From a virus: DNA of 33,104 nt. Position numbers and translations under genes: made by a program. Below, in pieces: positions 1 to 7,081 of this stretch. Location: positions 1 through 33,104 of IMG/VR virus record IMGVR_UViG_3300027708_000206; one strand, given 5' to 3'. The notes under the pieces were generated by a model, which did no database searches, had not been told where the DNA came from, and was given only the letters and a program-made list of their open reading frames with translations. Every line of letters begins with the position of its first letter. The first letter of the stretch is position 1.

Positions 1-384
1 AAGAACCAGATGAACCAGAACTTCCGCTGGTGCCAGAAGAACCGCTTGTGCCAGACAAACCAGAAGAACCACTTGAGCCTGAAGAACCAGATGAACCAGA
101 AGAACCGCTTGTGCCTGAAGAACCAGAAGAACCGCTTGTGCCAGACAAACCAGAAGAACCGCTCGTACCAGATGAACCAGATGAACCACTTGAGCCTGAA
201 GAACCAGATGAACCAGAACTTCCGCTGGTGCCAGAAGAACCGCTTGTGCCATGCAATCCAGAAGAACCACTCGTACCAGATGAACCAGAAGAACCACTTG
301 AGCCTGAAGAACCGCTTGTGCCAGACAAGCCAGAAGAACCACTTGAGCCTGAAGAACCTCCAGTTGAAGAAGAGCCAGAAGATC
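1..384 (-). repeat. Collagen-like Gly-X-Y triplet repeat (coding)
   Basis: Degenerate 9-18 nt units encode GSS, GTS and GLS triplets for about 128 residues and continue past the window edge. Only one short interruption (GLHGTSG) breaks the monotony. Such Gly-X-Y runs form trimeric shafts in phage fibres. The low complexity also produces a long open frame on the opposite strand that is not a gene. Confidence 0.85.
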
Positions 385-2155
385 CAGTTTGTAATTTAAT
401 TGTATTGTTTTCTACAACTAAATATTGAACTGCTGTCGTTGTTGAAGCTGGCAAAGCGTCGAATAATAAACTACTGCCACTGTAATATAATGAACTATTC
501 CCTAAAACATCTGTTCCATTGTACTTGGGAATATATCCAGTAGTTCCCGAACCAATTAAAACCTTTTTTCCACTTAAACTGGTATGATTGATTGCATTAT
601 TTATGTATGCGCTAGTAAATAATAAAGTATTAGAGAATAAAGAAACATCTTCTGCTGAATTTATTGCTCTAGCTTTTATGAAATAATTATAATCTTCTTT
701 GATTGGAAAAAGATAACTCGGCTCGAACGTATTATAAACAAAATCAGATAATCCAGTGACTCTTTTTGCTATTAAAATTCCAGTTCTAAAAATGTTAGAA
801 TTAATTGGTCCAGAAACATTATTTTCATAAGCCGTGGAATACGCAGATCCAGAATAAGTTCCGGTATAAATTGTTCCATTATATTGGCCGCCACTAGGAT
901 AAAAATAAAAATTATTAGAGCTATAATCGTAATTATAAATCAAATAAGCTTCTGAATTAGCAGTGTATCCAGAAGGAATTCTTATTTCAGTAATATATTT
1001 TAAATCTCTACCTGTAGGATAAGTTCCGGCAGGCAAAGAACTAAAAAAATCAGGGTATAATGTATGATCAACCCATTGAACACCAGAATTAGAATAAGAA
1101 GAGAAAATTACGCCAGTACCAACAACTCCAGTGCCAGTTCCGGGATATATATCTGAAAGACTTTCTGGGAACTGATTAGATATTAAATCGGTATAAAAAA
1201 TAGAATTTGCGCCGCTTTCTAAAATATTTATTTCAAAATCAGCATTTTGCCGCGCAGTTAATTTATCCCATTTAACGAAAATCTCTAGATTTAAATTTTT
1301 ATCTGTAGAATTTGGAGTCGCCGAAACATAACCAGTTATATTATCTAATCCAGTTGGAAAAACCGTTGGATCGAAAGGTAATGTTTTAATACCAGAAAAT
1401 ACATATTTATTGCCAGTAGTAAGGTAATTAGAACCCACTAAATGAACGAAATAAGGCTGAGTCAAGCCCAAATCGCCATAGTTAGGCAATTGTATTGAAT
1501 TGCTATATAATCCTTGTTTACTTATTTTCTTTAGATAGATATCGTTATTTGGGTCAAAAACATAACCCGTTGTTAAATAAGCGTCAACCGATCTGATTAA
1601 ATTATAATTGGCGTAAGAAACTGATAAATTAGGATTGTAAATTCCTTGAATATTAACATTCGCGACATCAGGATTAACAAAATTAACATACGCAGTACCA
1701 GTTGATGTTCCGGAGTAATAATCCGTAGCTACCACATCAATATAAAATTGATTTAAACTGGCAATTCCAGAAGATCCTGTATATGCCGAAAAAATATCCT
1801 GCAAATTAGAAACGGCTATTGAAAATTGAGTGTTTCTGAAATTACTAGGGTAAGAATATATTAAATTCCTATTTAAATCATAAATATTAGCAGAAAATCC
1901 TGAAAAAGCATAATCATTTACTGTCGATTGTGTAGATAAGCTATTATTTATCGGATTAATTACCGACCAAGCTAAAGAAACTGTAGTTTCAGCCAAATTA
2001 CCGCTTACAAACGCCAAACTAGGATCAAATCCAAAAATCGACGGATTAATGTCGGTAGAATACGAAGAATAAACACTTTGATTGTCAAAGATTAAATTCT
2101 GAATCTGAAAGACACCATTATACTGAGGAGCATTTGGATTCGTTACGAACGGCAT
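1..2155 (-). CDS. Tail tip/central fibre protein with collagen-like repeats (C-terminus cut by left edge)
   Basis: Reading the minus strand from ATG at 2155 (MPFVTNPNAPQ...) the frame stays open to base 1, so about 718 residues are visible and the C-terminus lies outside. Residues 1 to about 330 look like beta-sandwich modules. A fibronectin-III-like stretch follows near residues 330-520 and contains YNYFIKARAINSAEDVS. Next comes a fibre motif, GTTGYIPKYNGTDVLGNSSL (about 540-560). From about residue 590 the protein is almost pure Gly-Ser-Ser/Gly-Thr-Ser triplets. The gene starts 9 nt after the gpJ-like stop and uses a GTGTAA-preceded ATG. Inference: it supplies the distal part that lambda gpJ carries in its own C-terminus, with a collagen-like trimeric shaft leading to a receptor-binding end beyond the window. 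The frame and the repeat are seen directly; the role is inferred. Confidence 0.85.
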   Translation of the reverse strand, partial: MPFVTNPNAPQYNGVFQIQNLIFDNQSVYSSYSTDINPSIFGFDPSLAFVSGNLAETTVSLAWSVINPINNSLSTQSTVNDYAFSGFSANIYDLNRNLIYSYPSNFRNTQFSIAVSNLQDIFSAYTGSSGIASLNQFYIDVVATDYYSGTSTGTAYVNFVNPDVANVNIQGIYNPNLSVSYANYNLIRSVDAYLTTGYVFDPNNDIYLKKISKQGLYSNSIQLPNYGDLGLTQPYFVHLVGSNYLTTGNKYVFSGIKTLPFDPTVFPTGLDNITGYVSATPNSTDKNLNLEIFVKWDKLTARQNADFEINILESGANSIFYTDLISNQFPESLSDIYPGTGTGVVGTGVIFSSYSNSGVQWVDHTLYPDFFSSLPAGTYPTGRDLKYITEIRIPSGYTANSEAYLIYNYDYSSNNFYFYPSGGQYNGTIYTGTYSGSAYSTAYENNVSGPINSNIFRTGILIAKRVTGLSDFVYNTFEPSYLFPIKEDYNYFIKARAINSAEDVSLFSNTLLFTSAYINNAINHTSLSGKKVLIGSGTTGYIPKYNGTDVLGNSSLYYSGSSLLFDALPASTTTAVQYLVVENNTIKLQTGSSGSSSTGGSSGSSGSSGLSGTSGSSGSSGSSGSSGTSGSSGLHGTSGSSGTSGSSGSSGSSGSSGSSGSSGTSGSSGLSGTSGSSGSSGTSGSSGSSGSSGSSGSSGLSGTSGSSGTSGSSGSSGS

Positions 2156-2164
2156 ATATTGATA

Positions 2165-2170
2165 TTACAC
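2165..2170 (-). promoter_or_regulatory. GTGTAA motif 9 nt before the fibre start
   Basis: GTGTAA overlaps the last sense codon and stop of the gpJ-like gene (GTG TAA) and lies 9 nt before the ATG at 2155. The 12-mer TTTAATGTGTAA is identical to the one in front of the tape measure gene. There is no purine-rich Shine-Dalgarno. The role is unknown; the near-fixed spacing suggests translation initiation. Confidence 0.35.
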
Positions 2171-5161
2171 ATTAAATAGTTGATTATTTACATTAAAAGT
2201 ATAAAAATCAATAACATAAGCGGCTATATTCGCATCTCCAACAGGTCTTTCGCCCAAACATATTTTTATTATTTTAGGATTTGATTTTAAAACTTTAAAT
2301 TTCAATATTTTACCATTTCTAGTAACAGAGCACAAAACCCCAGAAACACTAGTATTATTTAATAAAATAGACATATTAAAAATGGCATTAAAATCTATTA
2401 TTAAATCTTGATACTTTTGAGCCGCAAAGTCTTGCTCTAGATATTCTCTTTCTATAAAAAATGAATAATCATAAGAAGTGGAAAATATATCTATATAATT
2501 TCTTGCATTAAAAGAAGTAAAACTTGATACATCAGCTGAAGAAAAGTTCACGGCGGCAATTGGATTATTCGACCCAAACGATATCTGCTTTGCTCGATAC
2601 TGATCTGGATCTACATACTGATCTTTTTCTATAATGTCGAATTTTTCAGCTGAATACTTCATCGCTGAAATACTGTATTCATTAACGTTGTTTTCATGAA
2701 TGGATATGATTCTATATAAATCTCCAGTTTGTGAATTTTCATCATCAAGATAAATAGCAAAAACTGTTCCAGATCTAATGAAGCTAAAGTTAGAATAGGT
2801 ATCGTTGATATAAATATTCTGATTCATATTATCTACTGATGCAATGTCAAAAAATAATTCATTTGTAGATTCAGAAGCGTCAGAATTATAAGATGGGTTT
2901 TCAGAATAAATTCTTATTTTTTTAATAGCACAGTTTTCTGGAATTTGACGATCTATTGTTATGAATTTATTAACATTATCGATTGCCGATATTTTTCCAA
3001 ATACTACATTTTGATTTTTAAGCTTATCTGCGACTCTAACTATACTGCCGGGTTTTAAAACTGTAGCCTCCAAACCAACACTGAAAGACAATAATTGAGA
3101 TTCTAGTTTATTAGTCGCTAAGAACCATCTTCCTAGTCTTTTTGCTTGGCTTTTGGAAGTGGCACCAAAACCCAAAATCTCTTTATCAACGGGTCCAAAT
3201 TTTCTTACCAAAGTCGAATCCTCAACGATAACAATTTTATCTTTGAAATTATCATTAGAATCCAAGTATGTTATTTTAGCTGTTGAATAATTATTTTCAG
3301 CAGTTTGAGTGGCATAAGTAAAAAGGCCATCTTTAACATTAGAATTAGAAAAAATATAAGATACAGAACTCTTAATATCTGAAGAGATATTTAAATATCC
3401 ATTCTGAAAATAATACATTCCTCTAAAAATTGAAGTTAAATCATTTAAAATTTTCAATCCTTGGGATTCATTATTAATTAAAATATTAGCTGAAAAACGA
3501 GGTTCTAAATAAGGTAAATAAAAATCTTGCTGTGCGACACATGAGCCACCAGTAATATTTAAAGAGGCGTCAAAAATTACACGATATTTAAATCTCTTTA
3601 ATAAATCTTCAGTTAAAGAGACTCCAGCGGCGCCTATCAGGCTTTGAATTAAAAATTGTTTGATTTTATCTTGAGAGTTGAAATATTGGTCGCTATTTAT
3701 TTTAACATTTATTATTTGTAATAAAATGCCTGACTTATCGTATTCTAAAAACTTCCTTACTCCAAAATCATTACATAGAGTTAATGTTGCAGTAGTGCCG
3801 TTTGTAGTTACTTCTAGAATTATTTTTTTATAATTTGTTGATACAGAAGCCGGAGTAATTCCATAAATATATAAAAGATTTCCTACTGGATACTTTAGAT
3901 TTAATACATCTATAGAATCTGAAGTGTTAATTGTAATCTTGTTACCACTTCCTATAACAAAAGAAGCGGGAAAGTACTTAGTGGGATTTTGAGTGGCGAC
4001 TAATTCATCACAATATTTAGATATTTTTAACACCTCCCACTTACTAATATCATTTTCTGTAAAAGTACCTCTCGTTAACCCATATCTAGCATTTAAACAA
4101 AGATCATAAAATATCCACGCAGGATTATCTGACCACTTTAAAGCTTTATCGAAATTACCAGACCAAGAGCCATAATATTCCCTAGCTTCATTATCATAAT
4201 TTTCAGGAATTCTTATTTTTAGCAACTTACAATCAAAAGATCTTACGGGAATAGAATTAAAATGACGCGCACTCACTTGAGTTTTACAAACTACAGAATA
4301 AGGATAAGAAAAGTTATAATTAACATATTCAATTATTGAATCGATAGATATTTTTCTAAAATGATTCGTATCTAAACCGCTAATTCTTACTGATGTGCTA
4401 AAAACAGAGATTAAGAATTCATTATCTTGATTGATATCCGCATTTGCAAGGTCAATATAAACTGGGATGTGACTAGAAGACCCTTTTACTAAAACGCTAC
4501 CATAAAAATTAAAATATACTTTTGTTTTTTTAGTTAAGTTTGTAAATATAATACCAAAAGATATTGGATTCACATACTGATCCCCTTTTCCGCCAATATA
4601 AAAAGCTTCATCAACAGAAATTAACAATTTAAAATTTGTAGAATACTTATTTTTAACATAATGATTAAAAATGTTGGAGCTTTGAACAATTGAATCTAAG
4701 CAGGCAATAAATGGACTTTTATCTTGACCTTCGGAATAATTATTTGTTACAACAGCAGTTGATGCCGACGTTAAAACGGTTAAATCCATACTTTTAGAAA
4801 TATCATAAAGATGATTCTTATAAGAATAAACTGTTGAAGCGATGGTTTTTAATTTACTAACTTCATTACCTAAGTAAATATCAAAGTTACTTTCTGTAAA
4901 ATTCAATAAATTTGAGGTTTTATCTCTAACCGATACATCATTAAGGTAAATACCATATTGCAAAACTGAATCATTATTAGAGCTATTTTTTATATAATTG
5001 ACAGTATTTCCTTTTTTATCGCACAATCCTTCGATAGGTCCTTCGCATAACACATCAGTTGAGGAATAAGTCTGTAATGTTTCAAAGATATACTGATGGT
5101 AATAAGGATTAATCTTACTTAAAATATCCGACTGAACATAAATCGTAGTATCTGTGGCCAT
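2165..5161 (-). CDS. Tip attachment protein J-like (tail hub/central fibre base)
   Basis: This 998-residue protein resembles the hub part of lambda gpJ. Family hallmarks are DVLCEGPIEGLCDKKGN near residues 36-52 (compare the SEGPIxGL motif) and the segment around residues 325-362 containing SDNPAWIFYDLCLNARYGL, which matches the NPAWxxyDlLxxxRYG signature. Downstream sequence fits the beta-rich hub domains of the Phage-tail_3/gpJ family. gpJ caps the tail tube, contacts the host receptor and takes part in DNA ejection. At 998 residues it is about 130 shorter than lambda gpJ, and the fibre portion appears to be a separate downstream gene (1-2155). It starts 5 nt after the gpI-like stop. It is the last of an L-K-I-J run, which supports the call strongly. 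Confidence 0.9.
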   Translation of the reverse strand: MATDTTIYVQSDILSKINPYYHQYIFETLQTYSSTDVLCEGPIEGLCDKKGNTVNYIKNSSNNDSVLQYGIYLNDVSVRDKTSNLLNFTESNFDIYLGNEVSKLKTIASTVYSYKNHLYDISKSMDLTVLTSASTAVVTNNYSEGQDKSPFIACLDSIVQSSNIFNHYVKNKYSTNFKLLISVDEAFYIGGKGDQYVNPISFGIIFTNLTKKTKVYFNFYGSVLVKGSSSHIPVYIDLANADINQDNEFLISVFSTSVRISGLDTNHFRKISIDSIIEYVNYNFSYPYSVVCKTQVSARHFNSIPVRSFDCKLLKIRIPENYDNEAREYYGSWSGNFDKALKWSDNPAWIFYDLCLNARYGLTRGTFTENDISKWEVLKISKYCDELVATQNPTKYFPASFVIGSGNKITINTSDSIDVLNLKYPVGNLLYIYGITPASVSTNYKKIILEVTTNGTTATLTLCNDFGVRKFLEYDKSGILLQIINVKINSDQYFNSQDKIKQFLIQSLIGAAGVSLTEDLLKRFKYRVIFDASLNITGGSCVAQQDFYLPYLEPRFSANILINNESQGLKILNDLTSIFRGMYYFQNGYLNISSDIKSSVSYIFSNSNVKDGLFTYATQTAENNYSTAKITYLDSNDNFKDKIVIVEDSTLVRKFGPVDKEILGFGATSKSQAKRLGRWFLATNKLESQLLSFSVGLEATVLKPGSIVRVADKLKNQNVVFGKISAIDNVNKFITIDRQIPENCAIKKIRIYSENPSYNSDASESTNELFFDIASVDNMNQNIYINDTYSNFSFIRSGTVFAIYLDDENSQTGDLYRIISIHENNVNEYSISAMKYSAEKFDIIEKDQYVDPDQYRAKQISFGSNNPIAAVNFSSADVSSFTSFNARNYIDIFSTSYDYSFFIEREYLEQDFAAQKYQDLIIDFNAIFNMSILLNNTSVSGVLCSVTRNGKILKFKVLKSNPKIIKICLGERPVGDANIAAYVIDFYTFNVNNQLFNV

Positions 5162-5166
5162 TTTAA

Positions 5167-5685
5167 TTAAAGGGTTTGGTCTGAACTCGCAATCAAAGAG
5201 ACATTTAAATCATTAGACACTACAACAGTGCCTAATTTTAATCTTCCATAACCTATTGGGACCACAACATTTCTTTTTGCTACGTTTTCGTAATTATTAA
5301 AAAACATAGAAGTCGTCTTTATATCAACAGGCGATTTTGGTGTTAATAATTTAGTTACTAAAAATTGAATACCAGTTCCAATAGCCATCATCAATAAAGC
5401 AGTCAAAATTCCCCCTGATGGGTCTGACCCCATAATCAAAGGAACAACTTGTATTTTAGAATCTTTTTTAACAATAGGAGAATGAAAATATTCAGGAGGT
5501 ACTATTTTATCGTCTAAATAGATAATAAAATAAGAAATATATTCTTCAAGAATACCTAATGTATTTATTAATTTTCCAGTATTAGACTCTATAGCCTCAA
5601 AAACTTCAGCTATCGATTGAACATTTAATTGCCAATCGGTAGGGACGAATTCTTCAAAAATTCCATGAAGTTTAATATTAACCAT
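5167..5685 (-). CDS. Tail assembly protein I-like
   Basis: This 172-residue protein has the three-part gpI layout. The N-terminal ~82 residues look ubiquitin/ThiS-like (MVNIKLHGIFEEF...KDSKIQVVPLIMG). A Gly-rich hydrophobic segment follows at about 91-114 (GGILTALLMMAIGTGIQFLV). The C-terminal tail VVPIGYGRLKLGTVVVSNDL at about 141-160 matches the family's PvxYGRxxvGs ending. Lambda gpI is needed for tail-tip assembly but is not found in the mature particle. Here it sits between the JAMM protein and gpJ, the canonical order. The ATG at 5685 lies 4 nt after the upstream stop, with GTGTAA 8 nt before it. Confidence 0.88.
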   Translation of the reverse strand: MVNIKLHGIFEEFVPTDWQLNVQSIAEVFEAIESNTGKLINTLGILEEYISYFIIYLDDKIVPPEYFHSPIVKKDSKIQVVPLIMGSDPSGGILTALLMMAIGTGIQFLVTKLLTPKSPVDIKTTSMFFNNYENVAKRNVVVPIGYGRLKLGTVVVSNDLNVSLIASSDQTL

Positions 5686-5689
5686 ATAA

Positions 5690-6028
5690 TCATTTACACT
5701 CTAAAAAATTAAACGTTTTAGATGATATGTCATATATAACCATATCTATATTGTAGTATTTTTGGTACTTAACGTCAAAATCAGAAAAATTAGGATTGTT
5801 AACATGAGAATGAAAAACATACTTAATAGCAAAATCCTTTTTAATATTTAGAAAATCAATCGGCGATATTACAAAATAACTTTTTGAATCGGGATGAACA
5901 TTTTTTTGCTCTAAAACGTGCAAAACGCAGTCTTTTTCTACGACAAAGCCACAACTTTCAAAATCAGGATTTTTTTCGCATATTTGTTTTATTTTATCCA
6001 AAATATCATGTTGCAGTTTGATTTTCAT
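5690..6028 (-). CDS. JAMM/Mov34-type tail peptidase-like protein (gpK N-terminal domain only)
   Basis: I chose the ATG at 6028, giving 112 residues and a 23-nt overlap with gpL. The frame extends to 6100, but the extra N-terminus (MITLLIKIIPVKHYLSVLF) lies wholly within gpL and does not resemble the family. JPA metalloprotease features are visible: Glu24 in FESCGFVVE, and the zinc motif HSHVNNPNFSDFD with His73, His75, Ser82 and Asp85. The canonical motif is H-x-H-P-x6-S-x2-D; here Pro is Val and the loop is one residue shorter. Lambda gpK is about twice as long because a C-terminal NlpC/P60 peptidase follows; none is present here. Position between L and I supports a tail-tip assembly role. 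Activity is unproven given the shortened loop. Confidence 0.82.
   Translation of the reverse strand: MKIKLQHDILDKIKQICEKNPDFESCGFVVEKDCVLHVLEQKNVHPDSKSYFVISPIDFLNIKKDFAIKYVFHSHVNNPNFSDFDVKYQKYYNIDMVIYDISSKTFNFLECK
5694..5699 (-). promoter_or_regulatory. GTGTAA motif 8 nt before the gpI start
   Basis: GTGTAA lies inside the last codons of the JAMM gene (GAG TGT AAA TGA) and 8 nt before the ATG at 5685. Because it is partly coding, some of the match could be accidental. Confidence 0.3.
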
Positions 6029-7079
6029 ATGGAAATGTTGCCGGAAAAGAACCGAAAGGTAATGCTTTACCGGGATTATTTTTATCAGTAACGTAATCAT
6101 TAAACCTTAAAAGACATCCTTTTAATGTTTTAGAGCACTTATCTTCTTTCCAAACGTCTGTATTTTGTTCTGGATATTTTCCAGAGGTATTGTCTGAAAC
6201 GCACATGAAAAAACGTTTAGGTTTTACAAGGGGTTGTAAAGTGTTTTGATCGGTATCAAAATCTATATTAGATAAATTATCAACATAAATAAAGTGACCA
6301 CCTAAATAATTTTGCGTAGAAGAGTACGCCCCTAAATATTGAATTCCTGTAAGATTGTAACTATCGGTTAAAATAGTTGGTTGATAACCGCTTAAAAATG
6401 TTTTATCATTTTCATCTGCAATCGGAAGTCCTAAATCTGGGCCACCACCCGCCCAATACGATTGCTCAAACCAAACCTGAGAAGGAAATGGGGATGCCGA
6501 TGGAAAAGCTTTTATAACTGGGCCTTGATAATCGGCAGTATTTCCATAATTACATCCAAAACATTTATATTTCCAAACACAAGTGTCATTATTGATTTTT
6601 CTATTTGGTACGAAAACCGTTTCTACGTCGATAGAAGAAGATAATTCTATTTCTATAAATTCTTTGTTTTCCGAAATTTTTCTATTAATAATTAATTTAT
6701 CAAGAGAAATATAAGTATTAAAAGCGCTGGAGCCAAAAGGATTAATACTATTAGTGAAATTAACAGCGTCTAAATCTTTAGCTAGTATTCTTTTTCTATA
6801 AAAACCCTTAGCTATTAAATCATGACGATCATAAAAAACACGAGAAATATAATTATTTATATTAGAGATCTTTAATTTTGGCCTAGTTTGTTTTCCATCT
6901 ATAGATTTCTCCAACGTTGAAAGCTCGCAAGGTATAAACAGATATTCTTTACCTTGAAAAATCAAGTTTTTTTCAAAATTTTTCGAGCCATGAAATCTTA
7001 AATACCCTTCATTGGTATCAAGCTCTATTTCGAAAAGATCTATAACAACGTAGTTGTTTAGTTTAAAAAGACTTGACAT
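6006..7079 (-). CDS. Minor tail protein L-like (Fe-S cluster tail-tip protein)
   Basis: This 357-residue protein matches the gpL family. Conserved cysteines appear as Cys167, Cys173 and Cys176 (CVWKYKCFGCNYG), then Cys315 and Cys322 in KCSKTLKGCLLRFN. The C-terminal LPFGSFPA is the family's usual ending. Lambda gpL binds a [4Fe-4S] cluster through conserved cysteines, so the same is inferred here. Between the cysteine groups there is a Gly/Tyr/Ser-rich insertion of about 130 residues that makes this protein longer than lambda gpL (232). It starts 2 nt after the preceding gene's stop, and its end overlaps the JAMM gene. Confidence 0.88.
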   Translation of the reverse strand: MSSLFKLNNYVVIDLFEIELDTNEGYLRFHGSKNFEKNLIFQGKEYLFIPCELSTLEKSIDGKQTRPKLKISNINNYISRVFYDRHDLIAKGFYRKRILAKDLDAVNFTNSINPFGSSAFNTYISLDKLIINRKISENKEFIEIELSSSIDVETVFVPNRKINNDTCVWKYKCFGCNYGNTADYQGPVIKAFPSASPFPSQVWFEQSYWAGGGPDLGLPIADENDKTFLSGYQPTILTDSYNLTGIQYLGAYSSTQNYLGGHFIYVDNLSNIDFDTDQNTLQPLVKPKRFFMCVSDNTSGKYPEQNTDVWKEDKCSKTLKGCLLRFNDYVTDKNNPGKALPFGSFPATFPYENQTAT

Positions 7080-7081
7080 AA

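Noticed and set aside
1-384. Regular short repeats resembling a CRISPR array
   Set aside because: Units are degenerate, lack unique spacers and lie in frame within a long collagen-like coding region.
10-428. Two overlapping plus-strand open frames rich in Pro/Glu or Asn/Lys
   Set aside because: They are antisense shadows of the Gly-Ser triplet repeat; low-complexity coding DNA leaves other frames open. The same holds for plus-strand 32382-32645 and minus-strand 32236-32487 and 32881-33099.
6029-6100. Upstream N-terminal extension of the JAMM gene
   Set aside because: It lies fully inside gpL and encodes residues not seen in the family; the ATG at 6028 gives the normal N-terminus.
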